DNA of 64,000 nt from Pseudomonas eucalypticola (GCF_013374995.1 NZ_CP056030.1:5054501-5118500), one strand, 5' to 3'; counted from the first letter of the stretch, positions 29,914 to 38,960 are shown. Notes: generated by a model not told the origin, from the letters alone. A program made the numbers and translations.

Positions 29914-29961
29914 CCACTACATGTTGGGTTTTGACGTGCTTGCCAACCACATTTATTACGC
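29914..29961 (+). promoter_or_regulatory. nrdA promoter with candidate NrdR boxes
   Basis: TTGACG (29931-29936) and TATTAC (29954-29959) are 17 bp apart. CCACTACATGTTGGG (29914-29928) matches the NrdR consensus at about 11 of 15 positions, and a weaker box (29947-29961) overlaps the -10 about three helical turns away. The 470-bp gap before nrdA otherwise shows no gene. Confidence 0.4.
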
Positions 29962-30108
29962 TAATCTCAAGCCTGTTTTGCCACTTTTTTTTTGCCGAAA
30001 ACCGAACATTTTTGCTCTTTAACACTCCCGAACGGATCCAGCACGGCCCACGGTCGATTGCTGGATTTTTCCGTTTGCGAGTGACGACTTTCCCTCATGG
30101 AGAAACCG

Positions 30109-32988
30109 ATGCAGACCGACACAACTCGCGAGAACCCGCAAGGCCAGGCGCCCCAGGCACCAGCATCCAGCCAGGATCTGAACGCCACCGCGCCAGGCCA
30201 GCTGCGCGTGATCAAGCGCAACGGAACCGTCGTGCCTTACACCGACGACAAGATCACCGTCGCCATCACCAAAGCGTTCCTCGCAGTTGAAGGCGGCACC
30301 GCTGCCGCTTCGTCGCGCATCCACGACACCGTGGCACGCCTGACCGAACAGGTCACCGCGACCTTCAAGCGTCGCATGCCCTCGGGCGGCACCATCCACA
30401 TTGAAGAAATCCAGGACCAGGTAGAACTGGCCCTGATGCGTGCCGGCGAGCAGAAAGTGGCCCGCGACTACGTCATCTACCGCGACGCCCGTTCCAAGGA
30501 ACGCGCCGTGCGCACCACCGCCGAAGCACCGGTCGATGCCCACCCAAGCATCCGCATCACCCTGGCCGACGGCAACCTGGCGCCGCTGGACATGGGCCGC
30601 CTGAACACCATCATCACCGAAGCCTGCGAAGGCCTGGAAGAAGTCGACGGCGACCTGATCCAGCGTGAAACCCTGAAGAACCTGTACGACGGCGTGGCCC
30701 TGAAAGACGTCAACACCGCGCTGGTGATGACCGCCCGTACTCTGGTAGAGCGCGAGCCGAACTACTCGTTCGTGACGGCCCGCCTGCTGATGGACACCCT
30801 GCGCGCCGAAGGCCTGGGCTTCCTGGAAGTGGCCGAGAGCGCCACCCACCACGAAATGGCCGACCTGTACGCCAAAGCGCTGCCGGCCTACGTGGCCAAA
30901 GGTATCGAATTCGAACTGCTGAACCCGGTTCTGGCCGAATTCGACCTGGAAAAACTGGGCAAGGCGATCAACCACGAGCGCGACCAGCAGTTCACTTACC
31001 TGGGCCTGCAAACCCTGTACGACCGCTACTTCATCCACAAGGATGGCGTGCGTTTCGAACTGCCGCAGATCTTCTTCATGCGCGTGGCCATGGGCCTGGC
31101 TATCGAAGAGAAAAACCGTGAAGAGCGCGCGATCGAGTTCTACAACCTGCTGTCGTCCTTCGACTACATGGCCTCGACCCCGACCCTGTTCAACGCCGGC
31201 ACCCTGCGCCCGCAACTGTCCAGCTGCTACCTGACCACCGTGCCGGATGACCTGTCGGGCATCTACCACGCCATCCACGACAACGCCATGCTGTCCAAAT
31301 TCGCAGGCGGCCTGGGCAACGACTGGACCCCGGTTCGTGCGCTGGGTTCGTACATCAAGGGCACCAACGGCAAGTCGCAAGGCGTCGTGCCGTTCCTGAA
31401 AGTGGTCAACGACACCGCCGTGGCCGTGAACCAGGGTGGCAAGCGCAAGGGCGCTGTGTGTGCCTACCTGGAAACCTGGCACCTGGACATCGAAGAGTTC
31501 ATCGAACTGCGCAAGAACACCGGTGATGACCGTCGTCGTACCCACGACATGAACACTGCCAACTGGATCCCTGACCTGTTCATGAAGCGCGTCTTCGATG
31601 ACGGCAAGTGGACCCTGTTCTCGCCAAACGAAGTGCCAGACCTGCACGACCTGACCGGCAAGGCCTTCGAAGAGCGCTACGAGTACTACGAAGCCCTGAC
31701 CGAATACAACAAGATCAAGGTATTCAAGACCATCCAGGCCAAAGACCTGTGGCGCAAGATGCTGTCGATGCTGTTCGAAACCGGCCACCCATGGTTGACC
31801 TTCAAAGACCCGTGCAACCTGCGTTCGCCACAGCAGCACGTGGGCGTGGTCCACAGCTCGAACCTGTGCACCGAGATCACCTTGAACACCAACAAGGACG
31901 AGATCGCCGTCTGCAACCTGGGCTCGATCAACCTGCCGAACCACATCGTGGGTGGCAAGCTGGACACTGCCAAGCTGGAGCGCACTGTCAACACCGCCGT
32001 ACGCATGCTCGATAACGTGATCGACATCAACTACTACTCGGTGCCACAGGCCAAGAACTCCAACTTCCGCCACCGTCCGGTCGGCCTGGGCATCATGGGC
32101 TTCCAGGACGCGCTGTACCTGCAGCACATCCCTTACGGTTCCGACGCTGCCGTCGAGTTCGCCGACAAGTCGATGGAAGCGGTCAGCTACTTCGCCATCC
32201 AGGCCTCCTGCGACCTGGCCGATGAGCGCGGCGCCTACGAGACGTTCCAGGGTTCGCTGTGGTCCAAGGGCATCCTGCCACTGGACTCGCAACAGATCCT
32301 GATCGAAGCCCGTGGCCAGAAGTACATCGACGTCGACCTGAACGAAACCCTGGACTGGGCCCCGGTCCGTGCCCGCGTTCAGAAAGGTATCCGCAACTCG
32401 AACATCATGGCCATCGCACCGACCGCCACCATCGCCAACATCACAGGCGTGTCGCAGTCGATCGAACCGACCTACCAGAACCTGTACGTGAAATCGAACC
32501 TGTCGGGCGAATTCACCGTTATCAACCCGTACCTGGTACGCGACCTGAAGGCCCGTGGCCTGTGGGACGCGGTCATGATCAACGATCTGAAGTACTACGA
32601 CGGTTCCGTGCAGCAGATCGAGCGCATCCCGCAAGAGCTTAAAGACCTCTACGCGACTGCCTTCGAAGTGGAAACCAAGTGGATCGTCGACGCCGCCAGC
32701 CGTCGCCAGAAGTGGATCGACCAGGCTCAGTCGCTGAACCTGTACATCGCCGGCGCCTCGGGCAAGAAACTGGACGTGACCTACCGCATGGCCTGGTACC
32801 GTGGCCTGAAAACCACCTACTACCTCCGTGCCCTGGCCGCCACCAGCACCGAGAAGTCGACCATCAACACCGGCAAACTCAACGCCGTGTCGAGCGGTGG
32901 CGACAGCGCCCCGGTGCAGGCAGCCGGCCCAGCGCCAGTACCGAAGGCTTGCGCCATTGACGAGCCGGATTGCGAAGCTTGCCAATAA
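30109..32988 (+). CDS. nrdA: class Ia ribonucleotide reductase, alpha subunit
   Basis: 959 residues; reduces ribonucleoside diphosphates. The N-terminal ATP-cone (LRVIKRNGTVVPYTDDKI, about 25-115) is followed by a second cone-like region (about 140-230), as known for P. aeruginosa NrdA. The barrel carries SSCYL (redox Cys), NLCTEI (NxCxE active site) and PTATIANITGVSQSIEP. The C-terminal CEAC is the thioredoxin relay. I prefer the ATG at 30109 over 30097 because GGAG sits eight bases before it. A strong terminator follows. Confidence 0.97.
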   Translation: MQTDTTRENPQGQAPQAPASSQDLNATAPGQLRVIKRNGTVVPYTDDKITVAITKAFLAVEGGTAAASSRIHDTVARLTEQVTATFKRRMPSGGTIHIEEIQDQVELALMRAGEQKVARDYVIYRDARSKERAVRTTAEAPVDAHPSIRITLADGNLAPLDMGRLNTIITEACEGLEEVDGDLIQRETLKNLYDGVALKDVNTALVMTARTLVEREPNYSFVTARLLMDTLRAEGLGFLEVAESATHHEMADLYAKALPAYVAKGIEFELLNPVLAEFDLEKLGKAINHERDQQFTYLGLQTLYDRYFIHKDGVRFELPQIFFMRVAMGLAIEEKNREERAIEFYNLLSSFDYMASTPTLFNAGTLRPQLSSCYLTTVPDDLSGIYHAIHDNAMLSKFAGGLGNDWTPVRALGSYIKGTNGKSQGVVPFLKVVNDTAVAVNQGGKRKGAVCAYLETWHLDIEEFIELRKNTGDDRRRTHDMNTANWIPDLFMKRVFDDGKWTLFSPNEVPDLHDLTGKAFEERYEYYEALTEYNKIKVFKTIQAKDLWRKMLSMLFETGHPWLTFKDPCNLRSPQQHVGVVHSSNLCTEITLNTNKDEIAVCNLGSINLPNHIVGGKLDTAKLERTVNTAVRMLDNVIDINYYSVPQAKNSNFRHRPVGLGIMGFQDALYLQHIPYGSDAAVEFADKSMEAVSYFAIQASCDLADERGAYETFQGSLWSKGILPLDSQQILIEARGQKYIDVDLNETLDWAPVRARVQKGIRNSNIMAIAPTATIANITGVSQSIEPTYQNLYVKSNLSGEFTVINPYLVRDLKARGLWDAVMINDLKYYDGSVQQIERIPQELKDLYATAFEVETKWIVDAASRRQKWIDQAQSLNLYIAGASGKKLDVTYRMAWYRGLKTTYYLRALAATSTEKSTINTGKLNAVSSGGDSAPVQAAGPAPVPKACAIDEPDCEACQ

Positions 32989-33033
32989 GGTTTGAGCGAG
33001 CTGCCTGACACCAGGCAGCCCGCCAGCCTTGAA

Positions 33034-33072
33034 AAAACCAACCTCACCTTGCGGTGGTGGTTGGTTTTTTTA
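33034..33072 (+). terminator. Rho-independent terminator of nrdA
   Basis: The arm AACCAACC pairs with GGTTGGTT around a CACC/GGTG inner stem and ends in T8. A second hairpin (GCTGCCTG/CAGGCAGC, 33000-33019) precedes it. Confidence 0.88.
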
Positions 33073-33134
33073 TGCCCTACCAAATGCAACACTTCTCTGT
33101 AGTTTCCGGCGACCAGCGGGCCATCCTAACGCCC

Positions 33135-33160
33135 CTGTGGGACCGGGCGAAGCTCGGGAA
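33135..33160. repeat. REP-like 26-bp element, copy 2
   Basis: Identical to 28174-28199, same orientation. It lies just past the nrdA terminator. Confidence 0.8.
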
Positions 33161-33233
33161 TAGGCCACCCCTGTCCTACTCCAACCAACCGTGACACGTA
33201 GCCACACACCCCCGAAACATCCCGAAAACCGCC

Positions 33234-33299
33234 TTGCACACTCCGCCCCAAAACACTATATTTAGTGCCTGAAATCGAAATAAAACACCACATACGCGA
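33234..33299 (+). promoter_or_regulatory. nrdB promoter with NrdR boxes
   Basis: TTGCAC (33234-33239) and TATATT (33257-33262) are 17 bp apart. ACACTATATTTAGTG (33253-33267) is a close NrdR-box match centred on the -10. A weaker box ACACCACATACGCGA (33285-33299) is 32 bp further, the three-turn spacing typical of NrdR pairs. nrdB therefore seems separately promoted and repressed. Confidence 0.7.
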
Positions 33300-33410
33300 T
33301 TACCCTCCGTATCTGGTCAAAACCGCTTGCAAACCAAGGGCTCACGAAAAGCCCTACCCTAAATAGCGAATTGATTGCGCTACGATGAACACGGACGCTG
33401 CAATATTCCG

Positions 33411-33416
33411 TATAAT
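33411..33416 (+). promoter_or_regulatory. possible second -10 upstream of nrdB
   Basis: A perfect TATAAT, but with no good -35 at the right distance. It would start a transcript just before the small leader ORF. Confidence 0.35.
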
Positions 33417-33443
33417 CGCGTCCCCCAACACAGGGCAAACACC

Positions 33444-33506
33444 ATGATGACTTGCGTACCTGATTTCGGCCTCAACCCCGCCATTCACCGCAAGCGTCAC
33501 TGCTGA
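33444..33506 (+). CDS. possible 20-codon leader ORF before nrdB
   Basis: ATGATG preceded by CAGGGC encodes MMTCVPDFGLNPAIHRKRHC and then stops. It begins 28 bp after the TATAAT at 33411 and lies 165 bp before nrdB. The ribosome site and position suit a leader peptide, but there is no comparative evidence, and an ORF this short can occur by chance. Confidence 0.3.
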   Translation: MMTCVPDFGLNPAIHRKRHC

Positions 33507-33631
33507 TTTCGATCATCCGCAGCGGTCGCCACGAAACGTAGCAACCGGGCAATCCGAATACATTACAAATGCCGTCCGTCCAGCCTTCGTGCGCTAAACG
33601 GCCAATGGCAACCTCATCTTAAAATCCATCC

Positions 33632-33649
33632 GGTCGCCCGCGGGCGACC
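33632..33649 (+). other. perfect 18-bp palindrome just upstream of the nrdB ribosome site
   Basis: GGTCGCCCG followed by CGGGCGACC. As RNA it would form a GC hairpin ending six bases before the GCAGGAG ribosome site. It could tune nrdB translation or mRNA stability. Confidence 0.6.
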
Positions 33650-33671
33650 CTCGAGCAGGAGCCTCATCACC

Positions 33672-34919
33672 ATGCTGAGCTGGGACGAATTCGACAAAGA
33701 AGAAGGCGAGCAACCCGCCAAAGGCGCCAACGCCGGCCACGCCGCTGAAGCCGCCATGGACAAACTCGACAGCGCCGGTGCCGGTGCTGCCAAGGAAGCC
33801 CGCGCCGTGAGCTCCAACGACTCCGCCGCCGTAGCCCGCGCCAAGGCCGCCCTCGACAAACTCGACGTCGCCGAAGGCCTGGCCGAGCTCGAAGGCTCCG
33901 CTGCCCGCGTTGCCGTTGACGAAAAGCGCATGATCAACTGCCGCGCCGACCTCAACCAACTCGTGCCTTTCAAGTACGACTGGGCCTGGCAAAAGTACCT
34001 GGACGGCTGCGCAAACCACTGGATGCCGCAAGAAGTCAACATGACCGCCGACATCGCCACCTGGCGTAACCCGGAAGGCCTGACCGACGACGAGCGCCGC
34101 ATCGTCATGCGCAACCTGGGCTTCTTCAGCACCGCCGACTCCCTGGTCGCCAACAACCTGGCCCTGGCCGTGTACCGCCTGATCACCAACCCGGAGTGCC
34201 GCCAGTACATCCTGCGCCAGGCCTTCGAAGAGGCGATCCACACCCACGCCTACCAGTACTGCATCGAATCGCTGGGCATGGACGAGGGTGAAATCTTCAA
34301 CATGTACCACGAGATCCCATCGGTCGCCAAAAAGGCAGCCTGGGGCCTGAAATACACCCGTGCCATCTCCGACCCGGAATTCAACACCGGCACCCCGGAA
34401 ACCGACAAAGAACTGCTGCGCAACCTGATCGCCTACTACTGCGTACTGGAAGGCATCTTCTTCTACTGCGGCTTCACCCAGATCCTCTCCATGGGCCGCC
34501 GCAACAAAATGACCGGCGTCGCCGAGCAGTTCCAGTACATCCTGCGCGACGAGTCCATGCACCTGAACTTCGGTATCGACGTGATCAACCAGATCAAGAT
34601 CGAAAACCCGCACTTGTGGGATGCTGAACTGAAGGAAGAGGCTTCGCAGATGATTCTGCAGGGCACTCAGCTGGAGATCGAATACGCTCGGGATACCATG
34701 CCTCGCGGCGTACTGGGCATGAACGCGGCGATGATGGAGGACTACCTCAAGTTCATCGCTAACCGTCGCCTGTCGCAGATTGGTCTGAAGGAAGAGTACC
34801 CAGGGACTACCAACCCGTTCCCTTGGATGAGCGAGATCATGGACTTGAAGAAGGAGAAGAACTTCTTTGAGACTCGGGTTATTGAGTATCAGACGGGTGG
34901 GGCGTTGAGCTGGGATTGA
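33672..34919 (+). CDS. nrdB: class Ia ribonucleotide reductase, beta subunit
   Basis: 415 residues; supplies the tyrosyl radical to NrdA. The di-iron and radical motif [15 protein letters not shown] holds Glu, His and the radical Tyr; a second metal site is RDESMHLNF. An Ala/Lys-rich extension of about 85 residues ([18 protein letters not shown]...) precedes the core and is typical of Pseudomonas NrdB. The C-terminus [10 protein letters not shown] binds NrdA. Its first residues MLSWDEFD echo that tail. Confidence 0.97.
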   Translation: MLSWDEFDKEEGEQPAKGANAGHAAEAAMDKLDSAGAGAAKEARAVSSNDSAAVARAKAALDKLDVAEGLAELEGSAARVAVDEKRMINCRADLNQLVPFKYDWAWQKYLDGCANHWMPQEVNMTADIATWRNPEGLTDDERRIVMRNLGFFSTADSLVANNLALAVYRLITNPECRQYILRQAFEEAIHTHAYQYCIESLGMDEGEIFNMYHEIPSVAKKAAWGLKYTRAISDPEFNTGTPETDKELLRNLIAYYCVLEGIFFYCGFTQILSMGRRNKMTGVAEQFQYILRDESMHLNFGIDVINQIKIENPHLWDAELKEEASQMILQGTQLEIEYARDTMPRGVLGMNAAMMEDYLKFIANRRLSQIGLKEEYPGTTNPFPWMSEIMDLKKEKNFFETRVIEYQTGGALSWD

Positions 34920-35038
34920 CCCTTTAGCAATGGCAGGCGAACCTCACTTGCAGTAGCCATAACGTTGCTGCAAGCGAAGGTTTATCCTGTCTTTCCATTG
35001 CTCTTGCCAAACCTGTGGGTAGCTAATATTTTCGCAGT

Positions 35039-36154
35039 CTAAATCAGCAGCATTGTTTTTTTATCTAAAAAAACAATTTGCGTCACATGAAATGCTTCGA
35101 TTTTGGTACGAGACCCTTCTGAATAATATAGATCTCCACTAATAAAAATTTTACGCTCTGCCACATGACTTTCATTTAACAAACGGTATTGCTCGGGACC
35201 TACCAAGATCGACACTGAAAAAATCTTTCCATCATACGAAAACCTTATGTGAGCACGTCCATCCACGTCACCTTCTTTCCTACTACATGCTTCGACATAT
35301 GCTGAAAGTCGCTCCAATCTAATACTCGCTGAACTTATCAAACATTTAGCGTACTCTTGAAAAACATGTTTATCCGACTCAAAAAATCCAACCGTTTTCG
35401 GTAACTCTCTGGAAGACAGCTCAGCGAAAGACCAATTAAAGTTAAACTCAATATTAGTGGCTTCCGGTGCAAAAACTCCACTCAGGTCCATGAAGTATTT
35501 ACTTGTAATACCCGACCTTAATAGCTCAGCTTTGAAATCTTCCTGACCAGAGGTTACAACCCCTCTAACTTTCTGCAATCTAGTGGCAAACGACGCATTG
35601 AAAAGCCGTCCTATCGAACTAACCTTTTGCCCTTGCAATAAGCCATTAGAATCTTCAGAACGATACAAAAAAGCATCAAAATTAAAAATAAAACTCCCGG
35701 CGACCGGTGTAGTTAAGCGCAGGCCAGCCAGGTACGCAGCAACCACTTTCCTTTTACCTTTAATGCTAATAGCGGCGCTTGCGGAGTATTTAAACATATC
35801 ATAAATACTAGATACTACCGACAAGCCCGATGAAAGCGATATGGTTCCATCTCCCACCTCACCGCCAAACTCTCTTAACGAAAAATGGTCGTAATCACTA
35901 TTAATAAGCAACTGCTTCATAATTTCGGGATGTGTATCCTCAATTTCAGCAATAACCTCTATCGCTTCGAGCAACATCCCTCCAGACTGCTTATGATCGA
36001 CCAAAGATTCGTCAGGTAGCACTATGGAGTGGCGTTCCCCATGGACTATCTCGTGGATCGAATACCTACCTTCTGCGCATTGGACTAAACTCCAAGCACG
36101 GGTCTCCAGATATCTTACTAGAGCAACATACACTTTGTAATTAGTTGACTTCAC
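35039..36154 (-). CDS. unrecognised island protein, partner of a DUF4365 gene
   Basis: 371 residues from a GTG that overlaps the stop of the DUF4365 gene by four bases (GTGA), so the two are co-translated. It is soluble, with no signal peptide or clear membrane segment; the middle (EVGDGTISLSSGLSVVSSIYDMFKYSASAAISIKGKRK) is a possible helical or lipid-facing stretch. No catalytic motif is recognised. The DNA is much richer in A+T than the flanking core genes, pointing to transfer. Position in a defence island suggests a sensor or effector partner of the nuclease-like protein, but this is inference. Confidence 0.75.
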   Translation of the reverse strand: MKSTNYKVYVALVRYLETRAWSLVQCAEGRYSIHEIVHGERHSIVLPDESLVDHKQSGGMLLEAIEVIAEIEDTHPEIMKQLLINSDYDHFSLREFGGEVGDGTISLSSGLSVVSSIYDMFKYSASAAISIKGKRKVVAAYLAGLRLTTPVAGSFIFNFDAFLYRSEDSNGLLQGQKVSSIGRLFNASFATRLQKVRGVVTSGQEDFKAELLRSGITSKYFMDLSGVFAPEATNIEFNFNWSFAELSSRELPKTVGFFESDKHVFQEYAKCLISSASIRLERLSAYVEACSRKEGDVDGRAHIRFSYDGKIFSVSILVGPEQYRLLNESHVAERKIFISGDLYYSEGSRTKIEAFHVTQIVFLDKKTMLLI

Positions 36155-36714
36155 GGTTTCATTCCATTGAAAAATTCGAGGCCTTTGCTAGCGCCTTCCA
36201 TCATCCATAATAGTGACGCCGCGTCTAGTCGTTGAGAAAGCGGTATCCGAACAGACACCGACGCGGAATTGGAACTGGAAGATAGGCCTCGTAGACTCAT
36301 CCAAAAAGTTCCATATCTTAGCGTTACTCCGAACCTAGAATGCTGCACCCAACTGCTGGATTCCTCCGGTGCAAAATGAACAGCTAGAAATGTAGGAAGG
36401 GGGCTCGGACTCACCAATATATTGTAATTTTCAACTTTCAGAGGATAGACCAACTCATCAGTCTTCATATCTATATAAGAATGAATATCAGTGCATTTTA
36501 GCTGCAATTCAATTTTAGGAGACGAATATTTACCGGGAAAATTCTTCCCCCTTATCGTTATGTCTACCCCATCATTATCAAGCTGGGGCTCATTATAATT
36601 AAAACCAGATGCAGCGCATAATGTCTGAACATACGCCAGGCTCAACAACTCCTTGGAGTGAGCAATAGCAGTACCCCCAACGCCTCTTCCCACCTTTCCC
36701 AAAGCGCAACTCAT
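36151..36714 (-). CDS. DUF4365-like (PD-(D/E)xK nuclease-fold) protein
   Basis: 187 residues starting at an ATG with TAGGGA upstream. The motif order SKELLSLAYVQTLCAASGF, then DNDGVDITI, then KIELQLKCT fits the E...(G)VD...(E/Q)xQxK pattern of DUF4365, a restriction-endonuclease-like domain common in defence loci, for example near prokaryotic Argonautes. The downstream PSPLPTFLAVHFA and WVQHS segments also fit. It lies 109 bp after the deaminase gene on the same strand and overlaps the next gene. Nuclease activity is predicted from D, E and K positions only. Confidence 0.72.
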   Translation of the reverse strand: MSCALGKVGRGVGGTAIAHSKELLSLAYVQTLCAASGFNYNEPQLDNDGVDITIRGKNFPGKYSSPKIELQLKCTDIHSYIDMKTDELVYPLKVENYNILVSPSPLPTFLAVHFAPEESSSWVQHSRFGVTLRYGTFWMSLRGLSSSSNSASVSVRIPLSQRLDAASLLWMMEGASKGLEFFNGMKP

Positions 36715-36823
36715 AAATATTCCCTAGACTCCCACGCTAAATTTTCCGCACAGCCCTAACACCCATGTACAAAACCGCGAAAATCTATAAATAAAACCCT
36801 AAAAAACCAAATTCGCCAAAAGT

Positions 36824-38632
36824 TTATGGTCTTGTTTTGAGTATTCGCTCCAACTCTTCTATCTTCAATTCCAAATCTTTGTTTTTCCGTGCTAGTTCTA
36901 CATTCTCTGCTTTTAAAATTTCACGACTGGGCTTTAAAGGATCAGAGAATTTTGGCAGGTCAAACATGAGCTCCAATTCGTCTTTATAAGGCATGAGTGG
37001 CTGATATAGCTGATAAAATGCGCGCCCCACTGCGCCTCGAAAAAGCTCGAGGATCGGTTTTTGCGCTCCCACGGAAAGTATATGTTCGGTCGCGATCCCA
37101 GGATAGGGGTCTATATAAACAATCTTAGATATACCTAGCTGGTAGGCTTTTTTTGCACAGAGTTCGCACGGGCTGGCCGTAGTGAACAAAACTCCACCTG
37201 CGAGATGCTGCCCTCCGTACTTAGCGATTTGGAGAAATGCGTTTTCTTCTGCATGAAGAGCGCGTGTGTGTACCTGGTTCTTCTCCCCCTCAATTTCGTT
37301 CTGCACCCCCTTAAAACAAAAAGAGAGATTTCGATTACTCGATCCACTTTTAAATATTACTTGCGAGTATTTATCACTCAAAGCTTTTCTGAACTTATGA
37401 TCATTCCTTTCATAGTCGCTATAATCGCTTTCATTTGCCCCTCTTAACAAATCCTCGGCATTTCGCAGCAAGCAAGGAGTTTGTCCTTGCGGAGTGCTAT
37501 TCCAACCCACTGATTTAATGCTGTATCCACTATCAGTAACGACCGCTCCAACTTGTCTTGAAATACAACCTGAACTTTTTTTCGCAGTATAAGCAATTTG
37601 CATACAGTTTTCAATTGAAGTCGGCATCACTAACCCAGGGTGCATCATCAAAGCAAGATACCAAGCCAACTGACCAACCAAATCATTATTGACAAATGGA
37701 TTAATCTTTGAGTTATGGATATGTATATCTGAATTCTCTATGCACTCCTGAATATTTTGCGCAATGAATTTCCCGCCTCCCGTAAGCTTATGGGGGTATT
37801 CTTTATTGTCTAGACGCTCAATATCCGAAAGCTCAAATTTCCGCACCTCCCTTAGACTTTTTACACGTTGAGCCTCAGACGTATTTATAGACATCAAATA
37901 AAAATTCGCGTATCGCCGCTTGAGATAAAACGCCTCGTACGGATTTCTAATAGCGTCAATGACGATACGACAAGCTAAACCCTTCTCTCTTGAAAGCTTG
38001 TTCGCCACCTTAATAATATAATTAATATGCTTGGAAAAGTTAAAGATTTTTAGGGGATTAAAATCTGATACATCCGCAGTGCCTGACGCCCGAATATTAT
38101 CACCTGCTGCCTGATAAAACGCGGTAAATCTTGCCCCTCCTAGCAGATGTTTTAACTCTTCGGTTAGTCGCGGAAGCCTCTCAAAATACAGCCTGCCAAC
38201 TTCACCTATATCTCCCAGATCACCAGCAATCCTCAGATTCTCAATATCGCGAACATCGGCGCGCAATGGCCGCAAAGTCTCTGCAAACTCCTCAAAGGCA
38301 GCCTTCGACATTTCTTGAGCAGCTGCATTCAATGCAAACCTATTGAGACTGGATTCATCGAGTAGACACAAATGATATGTAATTATAGCTCGCGCTTCTA
38401 TCCTATAAAATGGCACCCACTGCTCACCATCCAGATAACGCTTAATGATTCGATGTTTTTTCTGCTCATTAATTGTTAGCCCCTCATAGGACTCGGGAAT
38501 CGCGAATGAATTTTCGCTTAATTTGCTTGCAGCAGTTGTACATCCGGAACCAGTTCGACCCGTCAATCCGATGATTAAAAAATTTTTTGTTTCATTGTAA
38601 ATCCCATTGACAGCCTGAAATGTTTCTTCCAT
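36824..38632 (-). CDS. AvcD-like P-loop / deoxycytidylate deaminase fusion, anti-phage
   Basis: 602 residues from the ATG at 38632 (AGGA upstream). The N-terminal P-loop domain has FLIIGLTGRTGSGCTT (about 18-33), with Cys in place of the usual Walker Lys, and DAIRNPYEAFYLKRRY near 226. The C-terminal deaminase has ISRQVGAVVTDSGY, the zinc HAE (460-462) and PCELC (489-492). This architecture is that of AvcD and related anti-phage dCTP/dCMP deaminases, which drain deoxycytidine nucleotides during infection. The known AvcD is held off by an RNA (AvcI) made just upstream; the 334-bp upstream region here is structured. AT-rich, transferred. Confidence 0.85.
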   Translation of the reverse strand: MEETFQAVNGIYNETKNFLIIGLTGRTGSGCTTAASKLSENSFAIPESYEGLTINEQKKHRIIKRYLDGEQWVPFYRIEARAIITYHLCLLDESSLNRFALNAAAQEMSKAAFEEFAETLRPLRADVRDIENLRIAGDLGDIGEVGRLYFERLPRLTEELKHLLGGARFTAFYQAAGDNIRASGTADVSDFNPLKIFNFSKHINYIIKVANKLSREKGLACRIVIDAIRNPYEAFYLKRRYANFYLMSINTSEAQRVKSLREVRKFELSDIERLDNKEYPHKLTGGGKFIAQNIQECIENSDIHIHNSKINPFVNNDLVGQLAWYLALMMHPGLVMPTSIENCMQIAYTAKKSSGCISRQVGAVVTDSGYSIKSVGWNSTPQGQTPCLLRNAEDLLRGANESDYSDYERNDHKFRKALSDKYSQVIFKSGSSNRNLSFCFKGVQNEIEGEKNQVHTRALHAEENAFLQIAKYGGQHLAGGVLFTTASPCELCAKKAYQLGISKIVYIDPYPGIATEHILSVGAQKPILELFRGAVGRAFYQLYQPLMPYKDELELMFDLPKFSDPLKPSREILKAENVELARKNKDLELKIEELERILKTRP

Positions 38633-38726
38633 GGATATTTTCCTAAAAAGACTGCACAAGCAGAATATGGCACATTCAATTACAAAAAAAAACCATCTCG
38701 CGGCTCTTCCTTCGAAGGAGGTGTTG

Positions 38727-38783
38727 ATGTATTGGCCCATTTCGGCTTATGGTATTGCCGCGCCTAAGAAACGCCTCAAGTAG
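38727..38783 (+). CDS. 18-codon leader ORF with perfect ribosome site
   Basis: AAGGAGGTG lies five bases before ATG, which encodes MYWPISAYGIAAPKKRLK and stops at TAG. The last seven codons contain repeat A, complementary to repeat B downstream. The perfect ribosome site on such a short frame, 184 bp before the BRO-N gene on the same strand, suggests a regulatory leader peptide. Not conserved-checked. Confidence 0.5.
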   Translation: MYWPISAYGIAAPKKRLK

Positions 38784-38960
38784 CGGCCACCCCGCTCCCG
38801 AAAATGCGGTATTTTGTGCCTGCGGCCCCCGGCTGCACGTCTCAAAAGCTCTGCTACGTCGGGAGTGGACTAATACAAGACCCGCAAGGGAAATACGTCC
38901 GGCCTTCTACTTGAGGTTTCTTAACCCCCGACACCTAGCCCTAAGAAAGCTATCAAGTAG
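38764..38960 (+). promoter_or_regulatory. three-part complementary repeat, possible attenuator
   Basis: A (CTAAGAAACGCCTCAAGTAG, 38764-38783), B inverted (CTACTTGAGGTTTCTTAA, 38907-38924) and C (CTAAGAAAGCTATCAAGTAG, 38941-38960). B can pair with A or with C but not both. A is inside the leader ORF; C abuts the AGAGG ribosome site of the BRO-N gene. This is the layout of a translational switch. It fills most of the gap between the BRO-N and deaminase genes. Confidence 0.55.

Noticed and set aside
30019..32985. 988-codon open frame antisense to nrdA
   Set aside because: High-GC third-position shadow of a strongly conserved gene; its protein has no recognisable motif and low-complexity His/Val/Gln content.
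36824..38632. Deaminase as an ordinary dCMP deaminase for metabolism
   Set aside because: Three to four times the usual length, with the P-loop N-terminal domain and island setting of anti-phage members.
38925..38960. Second peptide end resembling the leader (PKKAIK then stop)
   Set aside because: A TAA lies 36 bases upstream in frame and there is no start codon; it only reflects repeat C.
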